Source of the DNA: Vibrio barjaei
GTDB taxonomy: Bacteria > Pseudomonadota > Gammaproteobacteria > Enterobacterales > Vibrionaceae
DNA length: 64,000 nucleotides
Assembly (NCBI RefSeq): GCF_001639065.2
Contig: NZ_LQXO02000005.1
Span: forward strand, 62,001-126,000
Reading direction: 5' to 3'
A program made the position numbers and the translations under genes. Of this stretch, positions 1-8,842 are shown piece after piece. Position 1 is the first letter of the stretch. Every line of letters begins with the position of its first letter. Under the pieces are notes generated by a model. That model saw only the letters and a list, made by a program, of their open reading frames with translations, was not told the origin of the DNA and did no database searches.

Positions 1-2
1 CC

Positions 3-3000
3 CAAGATGATGGGATTGGTGGGATTAACACCACAAGCTATCACTACTCTGGTTATTATGCTGATATCGATGATGGTATATTGGGTTTTGGTGCCATTAG
101 TTCTGATGATGGGCGTCAAACTTTGCTGACGACGTTTGATTTTCATGAGGACAAGACGCCGTATGTATCAAGCGTTGCGATCACAACAGGTCAGCAACGT
201 ACGTCCTACACGCACTATCAATACCAGACTCTGCCCTCACCCATGCAAGGAAAAATATGGCCAGTGCTGCGTGAGCAGCAAAACACAACCTGGGATTTGA
301 ATGGCAACCTGCTTACACAAACCACTACTTCGTATCAAGGGTATGATGCTTATGGGTACCCAAGTGATACCACGGTGGTGACACAAGGGAGTAGTGGTCC
401 CGAGTTTCAAGAGCAGACCACCACCACGTATCAGCATGATGCAGCGCGCTGGCTTATTGGCAAGCCGACAAGCATCGTGGTCACCAAGTCTAATGGCAGT
501 GACACACAATCAAGGCGAAGTGAGTTCCACTACGAGTCTCAAACTGGCGCGCTCATTGAGCAAATCAAAGCCCCTGACCATGCTTTGGCGCTCACCCATG
601 CGTTTACTTACAATGCTAATGGGTTTCGAACCAGTGAACGGGTATCGGGCAGTGGCGAGTCACGCTCAAGTCAAACTCAATATGATGCCTTTGGCCGTGT
701 CATAAAGCACACCAATGCATTAGGCCACAGCGTAACCACTCAATACGACGTACTGTGTGCACTGCCCTCAAGAATCACGGATGCCAATGGCTTAAGTGCC
801 ACCTTTGAGTACGATGCATTTTGTCGAGAAGCCAAGCGCACGGATGCGAATGGGCAGTGGGTAAAGACGGCTTACCATTGGAGTGATGGTGCCGATGCTG
901 GCTTAGACCAATTTAACATGGTGCTCGGTGACCGCAGTGTGTTTATGGTGACCACAGAAACTTCACAAGGGGCCAAAGGTGTTACCTATTTTGATCGATT
1001 TGGTCGAGAGGTCCGCACCAAGCAGCTTAACAGTAACAATAAATGGGTGATGGTCGATATCGCCTACGATAAGTGGGGTCAACGCATTGGTGAAACTGTT
1101 CCTTACTTTGAGGGACTGTTTGCCGGTGATGCGACCTACTGGATGCGCAGTGAGTTTGATGCTTTGGGACACGTTACCTTGCAGCGCAAACCAATGGAAG
1201 ATGGACAAACGCTGGACGCCAAGACCCATTTCTCGGGGCTCACAGTGACGACCACCTTGCCAGGGGGGAGCGATAAAGTCGACACAATGAACGCGAACGG
1301 GCAAACGGTGAGCGTCCAAGAAAATGGCACCTCGACACTGTATTACTATTATGATGCCGAAGGGCAACTCATTCGCACGGATGCTAACGGCCTTATTACC
1401 ACACTGGCGTACGATGAGCTGGGAAACAAAATACAGCTCAACGACCCTGCAACGGGTAACTGGACCTATGGCTACAATGCGTTCGGAGAGCTCATCTGGC
1501 AACAAGACGCCAAAGGCCAAAAAGTGCGCTTTGAGTACGACAAGCTAGGTCGAAAAGTCGCAGAAGTCCGCCCTGAAGGGCGCACTGAATGGACGTATGA
1601 CGCACAAAGTAAAGGGCAGCTGGATAACACCAACAACCCAAACAGTCAGCGCCGCTACACCTATAACAGTCAAGGCCGTAAAACGTCCATGACCTTAACG
1701 CTCGATGGTATAGATTACCTTACTCAATATCACTACGATAATGAGGGTCGTCTAGACCGTGTGACCTACCCGTCAGGGCTGAACATCGACCGACGTTATG
1801 ATATCAATGGGGCATTGAAACGCCTTAGCATTCCTTACTCGGAGATTTGGGACGCGCAGTACATTCAGTTAGAAGAAGCGCTTCAAGCCACCGCAGAGCG
1901 TATCATTGAGCTTGAAGTGAAAGCGCATGAGCTTGAGCAAAGTGCGCTCTTTTACATCGAAGAATCTGAGCGATTGCGACAAGCAGCAATGCAATTGTTG
2001 TCACAGTACTCCGGTTATCAAGCGCAAGCAAACGCACTCAGCAGCGAAGCGAGTGGTCTATTTCATGCGGCGCATGTGAATGCTGTTCAAGCCCAACATT
2101 ACCGAAACAAAGCTAACGCGTATTGGCACCGGTTTGGTAATACAGTTTTCACCCACTACAAGACTGAAAATGGGTACGCATACTATAAGTTCAGTCGTTG
2201 CACTAACAAGAACTGGAAAGGCAATTGCACCAGTTGGGAAAATAAAGTGGATAGAATCCCAGCTTGGATGGTACATCAAAACTTCTGTGTTCCACCGGGT
2301 GGTAAATTAGGCGGATTCTGCTATTCAGGTCCTAGCTCGTCGATTAACTTCACACAAGTCTACAATCAGTGGGCGGCACACTACCAAGCGATTGCTAATA
2401 ACTACTCCGCGCAAGCGCATCAAAAGCAGTCGCAGGCCAATCATTACCAGCACCACGCGAATCAAGCGAAAGCTCAGGCAGATAAACTGTTGGCACAAGC
2501 TAACCACTATGCGTCGTTAGCTCGAAGCCAAACCGACACACTGGCTGCCATGACTGCTGAACTCGAAGACTTGGTGGAAGCGGAGAAAGCGATTCAAACC
2601 GCGCTCGATGCCAGATTGGACGATGAGACCGATGAAATTGTGTGGCTCGCGACCAGTCGTGATGTGTTTGGGAGAGTATCGGGTGAGCTCTTTGGCAATG
2701 GTCTTTTAACTCGCAGAGAGCTTGACCGGGCGCGTGGCACTACCAAACGTATTACTACAGGCATGGGTAATCAATACCTTAGAGACCTTCGTTATACTTT
2801 TGATGCGCGCAATAATGTGATTGAAAAAGTCGGTGAGGTTCGTCGTCAAGAAGAGCACTACCAGTACGATGAGTTCGACCGTCTGATAGGTTGGCAGTAC
2901 AGCGACAATAACACCGCCAGTTATGCCACTCGAGATTATCGTTATGATGTCTACGGCAACCTGACTTACAAGTCGTCACAAGGCCAGTTTGATGTGAAAG

Positions 3001-4649
3001 AGAATGGTCAGCTTAACGGTGGCTATACGTATGATGCTAACGGCAATATGACCACTGGACGCGGTCGAACTTTATCTTGGAATTCGTTTAATAAAGCGAC
3101 CCGTGTTAACGATAATGGTGTGGTGACAAACTACGAGTACGGCAGTGAGAAAGAGCAAATCAAACGTACCACCAATGGCATCACCACCTATGTGATAAGC
3201 CCGGAGTATGAGTTGGACGTGACCACAGACGCCAGTGGTAATAAAACCACCACCATGCGTCATCGCCTGTTCGCGGATGGTGTCGCCGTCGCCGAGCACA
3301 TCAAAACACTCAAAGGCAGTGAAAAGCAAATTGACCGTACTGCGTACTTGCATCGTGATGCGCTGGGCAGTGCCGATCTTATCACTGACCCTAATGGCCA
3401 AGTTCAGCTAGAACGTGGGTATACGCCGTTTGGTGAGTCCATTACCGCAGCTGAGCTTGACGCTAATCCACTCTTTACCAATGCAGAAATGCGCGGGTTC
3501 ACGGGACACCAGAGTGTGGGAGGTCAAAGTACGCTCATTAACATGAATGCGCGTTTGTATGACCCGGTGATTGGACGCTTCTTGAGTGCCGACAGCATGG
3601 TACCAGACCCAGGACTATCACAAAGCTACAACCGCTATGCCTATGTGTTAAACAATCCGGTGAAATACAACGACCCAACCGGCCATTACTGGCAATTTGT
3701 GGTAGGGGCGGCCATTGCGCTGTTTGCGTCGACGTTTGACAACCCCATGATTCGAACAGTGGGCATGGTCATAGGGTCGATTATGATGGGCTTTGGGGCT
3801 GGGGAAATATTCTCTGGTATGGCAAGCATGGAAGCGGCTATGGCCAGTGGTGCCACAGTCTCCTTTACCTCCAATGTGATTGCTACCGGGGATATGGGCT
3901 CAGCCCTTCAAGCAGGCGTGTTAGGCGGTTTATCTGCGGGCATCACTTATGGCGTCGCACATGGTACTCATAGCCCATTTAATTCGAGCTCTGGTAGCTT
4001 AAAGGGAGCATTACCTCTTGCTCATGGTGTAGTTCAAGGTGGTTTCAATGAACTGCGAGGTGGCTCCTTCCGTCAGGGCTTTATCAGTGGCACCATAGGT
4101 AAGCTTGGAGGTTCAGTGGTTCATGAGAACTTCCAGCAAAGCCAAGTCGCTCAAGTGGGAGGCATCGTTGCGGTGTCAGGAATCGCGGCAGTGGCCAGTG
4201 GGGCGAGCAGTCGTGATGCGGTATTACGCTCTGCGATTAGTGTCATCACGGTGTATTTGTATAACGAGATGGGTAAAGAAAGCTATTCTCAAAATTCACA
4301 AATGGCAAAACGTCCAGATGGGATTTGGCAAAATAGAGAAAATGCAGCTCTTAAGGCTGCCGGACTAAACCCTGATACATCTTATGGGTGTTCATCATAT
4401 GACGTTCAATCTTGTGCATTACAAGGGACATTGTATGGAAGAGGTGGTGATGAGGTAACACAAGCTTTAAATGATGTTTATGGTGGTGGTAAAAAAGTTA
4501 TGGAACTTCAGGATTTACCTATACCTAAAGAGGTAGATACAGCCGTCTATTTTTGGACGTTTTCAGAAAGATATTTCAATAATAAAAAGTATTGTGTGGC
4601 TGTATGCAACCTACAATCCTTCCAAAGGAAAATGGAGAGCAGTAAATGA
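3..4649 (+). CDS. RHS/YD-repeat polymorphic toxin, 5' end outside window
   Basis: The frame is open from base 3, so the N-terminus lies outside the window; about 1548 residues are visible. The first residues (GILGFG followed by a beta-rich stretch) recall the junction of SpvB/TcB-type proteins. Many YD repeats (YDAFGR, YDELGN, YDKLGR, YDVYGN) follow. The RHS-associated core appears near nt 3556-3686 (DPVIGRFLSAD, NRYAYVLNNP, NDPTGH). After it comes a tail of about 320 residues: a Gly/Ala-rich hydrophobic pre-toxin part, then a more AT-rich end from about nt 4260, as expected for an exchangeable toxin tip. I do not recognise the toxin activity. Unusual is an Ala/Gln/His-rich coiled-coil-like insert (about nt 1840-2640) between YD repeats. 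Family knowledge: such proteins form a shell that holds a C-terminal toxin. The next gene overlaps by ATGA. Confidence 0.9.
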   Translation, partial: QDDGIGGINTTSYHYSGYYADIDDGILGFGAISSDDGRQTLLTTFDFHEDKTPYVSSVAITTGQQRTSYTHYQYQTLPSPMQGKIWPVLREQQNTTWDLNGNLLTQTTTSYQGYDAYGYPSDTTVVTQGSSGPEFQEQTTTTYQHDAARWLIGKPTSIVVTKSNGSDTQSRRSEFHYESQTGALIEQIKAPDHALALTHAFTYNANGFRTSERVSGSGESRSSQTQYDAFGRVIKHTNALGHSVTTQYDVLCALPSRITDANGLSATFEYDAFCREAKRTDANGQWVKTAYHWSDGADAGLDQFNMVLGDRSVFMVTTETSQGAKGVTYFDRFGREVRTKQLNSNNKWVMVDIAYDKWGQRIGETVPYFEGLFAGDATYWMRSEFDALGHVTLQRKPMEDGQTLDAKTHFSGLTVTTTLPGGSDKVDTMNANGQTVSVQENGTSTLYYYYDAEGQLIRTDANGLITTLAYDELGNKIQLNDPATGNWTYGYNAFGELIWQQDAKGQKVRFEYDKLGRKVAEVRPEGRTEWTYDAQSKGQLDNTNNPNSQRRYTYNSQGRKTSMTLTLDGIDYLTQYHYDNEGRLDRVTYPSGLNIDRRYDINGALKRLSIPYSEIWDAQYIQLEEALQATAERIIELEVKAHELEQSALFYIEESERLRQAAMQLLSQYSGYQAQANALSSEASGLFHAAHVNAVQAQHYRNKANAYWHRFGNTVFTHYKTENGYAYYKFSRCTNKNWKGNCTSWENKVDRIPAWMVHQNFCVPPGGKLGGFCYSGPSSSINFTQVYNQWAAHYQAIANNYSAQAHQKQSQANHYQHHANQAKAQADKLLAQANHYASLARSQTDTLAAMTAELEDLVEAEKAIQTALDARLDDETDEIVWLATSRDVFGRVSGELFGNGLLTRRELDRARGTTKRITTGMGNQYLRDLRYTFDARNNVIEKVGEVRRQEEHYQYDEFDRLIGWQYSDNNTASYATRDYRYDVYGNLTYKSSQGQFDVKENGQLNGGYTYDANGNMTTGRGRTLSWNSFNKATRVNDNGVVTNYEYGSEKEQIKRTTNGITTYVISPEYELDVTTDASGNKTTTMRHRLFADGVAVAEHIKTLKGSEKQIDRTAYLHRDALGSADLITDPNGQVQLERGYTPFGESITAAELDANPLFTNAEMRGFTGHQSVGGQSTLINMNARLYDPVIGRFLSADSMVPDPGLSQSYNRYAYVLNNPVKYNDPTGHYWQFVVGAAIALFASTFDNPMIRTVGMVIGSIMMGFGAGEIFSGMASMEAAMASGATVSFTSNVIATGDMGSALQAGVLGGLSAGITYGVAHGTHSPFNSSSGSLKGALPLAHGVVQGGFNELRGGSFRQGFISGTIGKLGGSVVHENFQQSQVAQVGGIVAVSGIAAVASGASSRDAVLRSAISVITVYLYNEMGKESYSQNSQMAKRPDGIWQNRENAALKAAGLNPDTSYGCSSYDVQSCALQGTLYGRGGDEVTQALNDVYGGGKKVMELQDLPIPKEVDTAVYFWTFSERYFNNKKYCVAVCNLQSFQRKMESSK

Positions 4650-5011
4650 TTAGATGGTTATATATAATATCATTTTGTGTGTTTTTTACTTTCAATTCCC
4701 TAGCTGTTTTTTTAGATTTTTTAGGAAGAGATAAAGGCCATAATTTGGATGTCGTTATGACAATCATTTATTTTTTAATTAGCTTTGTGTTTTTTTATAT
4801 GTCATTTTATGTAGATCAAAGGGCTTATAGATTCAAAATGATAATGTTCTTCGGTTATTACATGATAACATATGTTAGTTTTTTACCATTTTATGCATTT
4901 GGCTTCTCTGTTCCGTTATTGTTGATTTGGTCGATTGTTTACATCCCCCTTCCTATATTTATATTATCGTTAATAAAAACTAAGGGGGCTTTTCTAATAA
5001 GAAAGCAATAG
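4646..5011 (+). CDS. small membrane protein, candidate immunity protein of the RHS tip
   Basis: A 121-residue, very AT-rich gene whose ATG overlaps the RHS stop codon (ATGA), which suggests translational coupling. The protein is almost wholly hydrophobic, with about four predicted membrane segments and short charged loops (DFLGRDKGHN, YVDQRAYRFK). Position and overlap fit the usual toxin/immunity order of polymorphic toxins. A membrane immunity protein would suggest a toxin acting at the inner membrane or periplasm, but that is inference; no family is recognised. Confidence 0.7.
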   Translation: MIRWLYIISFCVFFTFNSLAVFLDFLGRDKGHNLDVVMTIIYFLISFVFFYMSFYVDQRAYRFKMIMFFGYYMITYVSFLPFYAFGFSVPLLLIWSIVYIPLPIFILSLIKTKGAFLIRKQ

Positions 5012-5036
5012 TACCTAAGCATAACCCATGTTATTT

Positions 5037-5081
5037 ATGTCATTACACGCTAGTTTGGGCCGAGCTGGCGTGTAGTGACAT
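5037..5081 (+). repeat. imperfect inverted repeat (14-bp arms)
   Basis: ATGTCATTACACGC (5037-5050) pairs with GCGTGTAGTGACAT (5068-5081) with a single G-U type mismatch and a 17-nt loop. There is no U-tract, so it is not a convincing terminator. The GTG start assumed for the next small gene lies inside the right arm. It sits exactly between the first toxin/immunity unit and the orphan unit and could mark a recombination junction or a structured leader. Confidence 0.6.
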
Positions 5082-5440
5082 ATCAATGCTCCGACGCCTA
5101 CTTCCTTGCGGAAGAAGCGAGGCAAACAATGTCTGACTACTTAGAAACGACCCCAGAGGAAACCGCTAAAATCGGAGCTGGAGTCCTCTCCAACATGGCT
5201 ATCGGTGTCGGTGCTTTAAATCCAGGTGTGGGGCTAGGTATGGCGATATCTGCTTGGTACTTAGACTCCAGCTGGTCTAACTTTATCGGCATGATGACAG
5301 GGCCTGCAGGTAAAGTCGGAGGAGTCATTGACGATACCTTATACTTTGGCTCGCCTGTTATTAAGCAGACGGTAGATAATGTGGGTACGGTGAACGATGC
5401 AGTATCTGTTGGTTGTAATACGGTGGTGAAGTGTGACTAA
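5075..5440 (+). CDS. small Gly-rich protein, possible orphan RHS tail
   Basis: 121 residues from a GTG start; the frame is open back to a stop at 5051, so the start is uncertain and the gene may be a displaced C-terminal fragment. It begins with polar sequence (SDAYFLAEEARQTMSDYL), continues with a Gly/Ala-rich stretch (GAGVLSNMAIGVGALNPG) and ends with VKCD. It is followed by an overlapping small membrane protein gene, repeating the toxin-tail/immunity layout just upstream. No family is recognised. It may be an orphan toxin tip left by earlier exchange, or a stand-alone small protein. Confidence 0.5.
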   Translation: MTYQCSDAYFLAEEARQTMSDYLETTPEETAKIGAGVLSNMAIGVGALNPGVGLGMAISAWYLDSSWSNFIGMMTGPAGKVGGVIDDTLYFGSPVIKQTVDNVGTVNDAVSVGCNTVVKCD

Positions 5441-5786
5441 ACAAGATGAGAAATGGGATACCCCTGTCATTTATTACGGGTTTTGGTGTGCTGTGGGTAT
5501 TCTCATAGTAAAAGAAGATTATATCTTAGCGGCCCTATCTGGCGGGGGATATATAGCGTTGGTAACGTTCGCTTCAGCTTTAAAACCAATACGAGAAAAG
5601 TACTCATTATTGATACCGTATATTGCGGCATCATTTGGTTATCTTTTTGGGGTTGTATATATATTCCAAGCCTTTGGGATAAACAATCTTTGGAGAGCTT
5701 TAGCTACATTCCCTTTAATATGGTTTGGTTACTGGTTTGCTACACGAAAAGTACGCCCAATACTCAACAACCATAAGAAGTCATAG
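5433..5786 (+). CDS. small membrane protein, candidate orphan immunity protein
   Basis: 117 residues from a GTG that overlaps the end of the preceding gene by 8 bp. It has three to four hydrophobic segments (around residues 14-25, 30-48, 58-80 and 87-103) and a basic C-terminus (KVRPILNNHKKS). The overlap with an RHS-tail-like gene and the membrane character mirror the 4646-5011 gene, so I infer a second, orphan immunity protein. No sequence family is recognised. Confidence 0.55.
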   Translation: MTKQDEKWDTPVIYYGFWCAVGILIVKEDYILAALSGGGYIALVTFASALKPIREKYSLLIPYIAASFGYLFGVVYIFQAFGINNLWRALATFPLIWFGYWFATRKVRPILNNHKKS

Positions 5787-5799
5787 TTTTGATGCAACA

Positions 5800-5829
5800 G
5801 AGCCAAGGCATCTACCTTGGCTCTATTTC
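5800..5829 (+). terminator. probable terminator after the RHS island genes
   Basis: GAGCCAAGG (5800-5808) and CCTTGGCTC (5815-5823) form a perfect 9-bp stem with a 6-nt loop, followed by TATTTC. It lies 13 bp after the preceding gene and just before the ribosome binding site of the lipoprotein gene. Confidence 0.6.
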
Positions 5830-5840
5830 AAGGAAGTAAA

Positions 5841-6611
5841 ATGAAAACTATCATTGTTTTGATAACAACCACCTTAGCTCTGTTCGGTTGTGGTGGCGGG
5901 GGTAGTGGCGACAGTACATCGCCAACACAACCCAAGAATACTAGCGGTCAATATTCAACAGATGAATTGGATGTTGATTTTTCAATAACAAATCAGTCCT
6001 CTCGCAATATGGAAGTCATCGCCTACGCGCGAGCACAAGCGTCTCCTTATCCTGTTGAGCTCGACGAAGCTGACAAATTATCTATTGTCGTGGATGGTCT
6101 GAGGTATCAGTTAGAACCCGATTATTTCGAAGATGGCACACTCAGGAGTTATGCCGCTAACATTCCATCGAGTGGCAGTGAATATATTGTTGAATGGCAT
6201 CGAGATCAGGCGTTAGTTTCAAGCTTAACCGCAACGGAGTTACCTCTCCCCTTTGAACTGACGCAATCTTTTGACGGTGATTCGATGGATTTATCGTGGT
6301 CACCACAAACCAATCACTCGTATTACCACAGAGGTGAATTTTTGGAGTGTAAAAATCAATCATTACACTCCACAATTGGTGGTTTTGTTCCAGACCTTTC
6401 AAAAGGTGAACAATACGTTACGATGGGACATTACCAAACAAGTTTAAGTGGTCGATGGAATGAGTCGTTAAGTAGTCTGATGAGCGTCTATGATACGTGC
6501 AAAGTTGAAATTACTATTGCTAGTGATTCAGATACCGCACCTTTTCAAACTAATGCGTTTATGTCACTCAGTTTAGTGGCAGAAAGAATTGCAACTATAC
6601 AGTTGTGGTAA
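5841..6611 (+). CDS. lipoprotein of unknown function
   Basis: 256 residues. The ATG at 5841 is chosen because AGGAAG lies just upstream and because it gives a clean lipoprotein signal: MKTIIVLITTTLALFGC, with the lipobox LFGC, then a Gly-rich linker and Ser/Thr/Pro residues. The mature part is polar with no recognised domain; Trp and Tyr residues (LSWSPQTNHSYYH) and two Cys near residues 170 and 220 suggest a beta-rich envelope domain. It stands alone between the RHS units and an IS scar. Membrane destination (inner or outer) is not certain; residue +2 after Cys is Gly, so the Asp retention signal is absent. Confidence 0.8.
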   Translation: MKTIIVLITTTLALFGCGGGGSGDSTSPTQPKNTSGQYSTDELDVDFSITNQSSRNMEVIAYARAQASPYPVELDEADKLSIVVDGLRYQLEPDYFEDGTLRSYAANIPSSGSEYIVEWHRDQALVSSLTATELPLPFELTQSFDGDSMDLSWSPQTNHSYYHRGEFLECKNQSLHSTIGGFVPDLSKGEQYVTMGHYQTSLSGRWNESLSSLMSVYDTCKVEITIASDSDTAPFQTNAFMSLSLVAERIATIQLW

Positions 6612-6757
6612 GAAGTATGTAGTGCCGAAAATGTCGGAATAACAAATTTATGGCCTTGAATAAAAGGCCTTTAAAACATAAAGCATAGTTGTTAGCCTTT
6701 ATGGAGAAAGGGCTAACAACTCACATTGGAGTTTTCGCTGAAATGGGTGTAAAAGCC

Positions 6758-6779
6758 TACTTGCATCGTGATGCGCTGG
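6758..6779 (+). repeat. 22-bp exact copy of an RHS core segment
   Basis: The 22 bases at 6758-6779 are identical to 3345-3366 in the RHS gene, where they encode YLHRDALG just upstream of the RHS core. Flanking bases differ. This suggests a leftover of a second rhs copy, or a recombination junction. Confidence 0.75.
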
Positions 6780-6834
6780 TCAGAGACTACCCTATTTTTT
6801 CATGATGCTTACTCCAACAAAGAAGATAACGATC

Positions 6835-6981
6835 ATGAAAAGATACGCCACTTTAGTTGCCATGCTTGCGAGCATAGCAAACGCAGAACTAGCAACATTT
6901 GAATCTGGACAAGTGCTAAAGGCCGACGACCTAAACAAAATTGTTGAGGCATTAAGCCAGAACAGAATACTTATCGCATAA
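6835..6981 (+). CDS. 48-residue exported protein, probably a truncated N-terminus
   Basis: The ATG at 6835 starts MKRYATLVAMLASIANA, a good signal peptide with an ANA cleavage site, followed by ATFESGQVLKADDLNKIV and a stop at 6981. The GQVLKADDLN motif resembles the N-terminal linker seen in secreted or tail-fibre-like proteins that normally continue much further. The stop coincides with the end of a dead transposase on the other strand, so the original gene was probably cut there. It could still be expressed as a short periplasmic peptide. Confidence 0.5.
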   Translation: MKRYATLVAMLASIANAELATFESGQVLKADDLNKIVEALSQNRILIA

Positions 6982-7399
6982 AGGCGGCATAGTTGCTTTT
7001 GCTACCATCAATCACCACGTTCTCTGGTAAGTCGTTTTGAGCTATCGCCTTATATAGAAAGTCTTTAGTTACTGCTTCATCACGAGTTGGATTCAGATAA
7101 TAATCGATAACGTCATCAAATTTACCAACGGCTCGAGAGTAATAAAATCATTAGCCTTTGATTTTGATGTCCGTCTCGTCCATCTGCCACGAGCTCGATA
7201 TCGACTTCATTTGGTGTCTGACTTTATTCTCCAAAATCGGCGTAGATCTAATGACCCACTGGTTGATAGGTGCATGGTCAACGGTGACGCCACGCTCCTT
7301 CTGTATTTCTGCAATCTCTCCATGAGTGAGTTTGTAAGCTAGATAATAACGGATAGTTTCAAGAATAACTTCAGAGGGAAAGTGGCAGCCTTTAAACAT
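6965..7399 (-). pseudogene. IS6-family transposase remnant
   Basis: Reading leftwards from 7399, the peptide FPSEVILETIRYYLAYKLTH, then VDHAPINQWV and WQMDETDIKIKG, matches the N-terminal and first DDE-Asp region of IS6/IS26-like transposases (usual motif W-x-x-DETY-x-K-x-KG). It then meets two in-frame stops near 7145, after which homology resumes in the same frame (YYSRAVGKFDDVIDYYL, LPENVVIDGSKSNYAAF). The rest of the catalytic domain and clear terminal inverted repeats are missing. The element is dead; exact borders are uncertain. Confidence 0.85.
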
Positions 7400-7502
7400 T
7401 AAGATTCAGAGTGTTAGTCGAAATTGGATGAATCTGATGCCCTACTTGAAGATATTCGAGTGACTTAGACGAACTACTAGTTTGCAGTGTATTCCCAGCA
7501 CA

Positions 7503-8795
7503 TTAGAAGACACTCGTAAAACTCTCAAGAGGGATTTGCTGAGACACAACAAGAACCTTGCCATCGGTATAATAATCGTGACTGTCGTTTTTGGCTGTCA
7601 CAGTAGCGAGTTTAAGATTCTCGGCATTCCATTGAGCGTTTAGTCGAAATACATCTTGCTTAAGCTTGTCGCGCTCGGAATCGACATCAGGAGCCACGCT
7701 GTGCAAGATGGTGATAATACCACCATAGGGTGTGATCGTTAGGCCATTATCATAGCTGAGTGCACCCACCCATACCGTTTCTCGGGTTTGCTTGTCTATA
7801 CCCGCATTCCACCAGCGAATATGCGAGCGCTTAGTTAGCGTTCCCGGTAATTGGAACGCAAGATCTTGTGGCTGCCCGTTCCACATCAAATCGGAGACTG
7901 GTGGTGTTTTGGTTTTCAGCAAATTGACGTAGTCGGAGAATTCAAGCTCGCTGCGCGAGAATGTTTTATTTTCAATCCACCCTAGCTGCTGCATTAGGTT
8001 CTTGGGAGTTTCACCCAAATAGACCACGTTTACTGCTTGAGCTGAGTAAATCGATGACTGACCCGCAAAAACCTTAAAGTTGAGTCCTTTGACATCAACC
8101 ACCTTGTTTTGAGTGTCGGTAGTGGTGGTGACGACGGTATCGTCGCTGAACCAAAAAAAGTGCGAGTAGTTGAGGGCCAGCATGCCTACTAGCAAAAAGC
8201 TGCTCGCTTTCAGCCAAGCATAACGCCACTGCTTTTTAAGACCAAAATAGAATAGAGCTAAGGACGCTATGCTTAGTCCTAACGTGTATTTGTGTTCTGA
8301 GATGAAGGTCGCCATCTCACCTAACACTGGCACGTTGTCCACACCAGCGGCTAACAGGTAGCCCCAAACAACAAATTGCCCCACACCCAACAATAAACCT
8401 ATCAAGGCATACAGAGAAAATTTACGCCAACGAATATGGTTGGTCCCTGCCATAAATGGCACAACCCAAGCGATAGGGCCTAGTAGCCTTGCAAAGGCAA
8501 TCACCCAGAATGAATTGCGGTTCATAAGAAGGCGACATCGAGCTAGCGGTCTGCGTATTTTGGGTTGCCAGCGAAGTAACCTCTTTTGTGCGCCAAAACC
8601 ATAATGACGGCCAATAAAGAAGCTCAGTTGATCACCGAGTAAGCCGCCAATTAGTACCGCGATAACAGCGAGATATCCACCGCTATAAAGTTGATATCCC
8701 GCGGCAATCATAAAGGGTTCTCCCGGAACCACGAGGTTAGGGCCAATGACTGCGTCAAAGAAAGAGCCGAGAAACAGTCCCAATGTCTCAAACAT
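7503..8795 (-). CDS. DedA/VTT membrane protein with LssY-like C-terminal domain
   Basis: 430 residues. Residues 1 to about 190 are a DedA (SNARE-associated/VTT) domain: an N-terminal hydrophobic hairpin with PGEPFMIAAG, GGLLGDQLSFFIGR, and the FARLLGPIAWVVPFMAG motif, then further membrane segments to about residue 215. Residues from about 225 form a soluble domain resembling the LssY C-terminal domain (MQQLGWIENKTFSRSE; MWNGQPQDLAFQ; RSHIRWWNAG). DedA proteins are implicated in lipid-carrier recycling and membrane homeostasis. It follows the glycosyltransferase gene by 47 bp on the same strand, so the two may form an operon. The DedA-LssY fusion is known from other proteobacteria; the substrate is unknown. 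Confidence 0.85.
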   Translation of the reverse strand: MFETLGLFLGSFFDAVIGPNLVVPGEPFMIAAGYQLYSGGYLAVIAVLIGGLLGDQLSFFIGRHYGFGAQKRLLRWQPKIRRPLARCRLLMNRNSFWVIAFARLLGPIAWVVPFMAGTNHIRWRKFSLYALIGLLLGVGQFVVWGYLLAAGVDNVPVLGEMATFISEHKYTLGLSIASLALFYFGLKKQWRYAWLKASSFLLVGMLALNYSHFFWFSDDTVVTTTTDTQNKVVDVKGLNFKVFAGQSSIYSAQAVNVVYLGETPKNLMQQLGWIENKTFSRSELEFSDYVNLLKTKTPPVSDLMWNGQPQDLAFQLPGTLTKRSHIRWWNAGIDKQTRETVWVGALSYDNGLTITPYGGIITILHSVAPDVDSERDKLKQDVFRLNAQWNAENLKLATVTAKNDSHDYYTDGKVLVVSQQIPLESFTSVF

Positions 8796-8842
8796 AACGA
8801 TTCCTTACGTCCTTAGATTCTGTCGTTTTGATTGGTTCAGTG

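Larger units (their letters stand above)
6612..7502. other. scar region without an intact full-length gene
   Basis: This 0.9-kb gap holds a 22-bp duplicate of the RHS gene, a short exported protein that is probably truncated, and a degenerate IS6-type transposase. Together they look like the residue of insertion and deletion at the edge of the RHS island. The end near 7400-7500 shows no recognisable gene. Confidence 0.7.

Noticed and set aside
5037..5081. Integron attC site
   Set aside because: The hairpin lacks the R and L box consensus and no array of cassettes or integrase is present.
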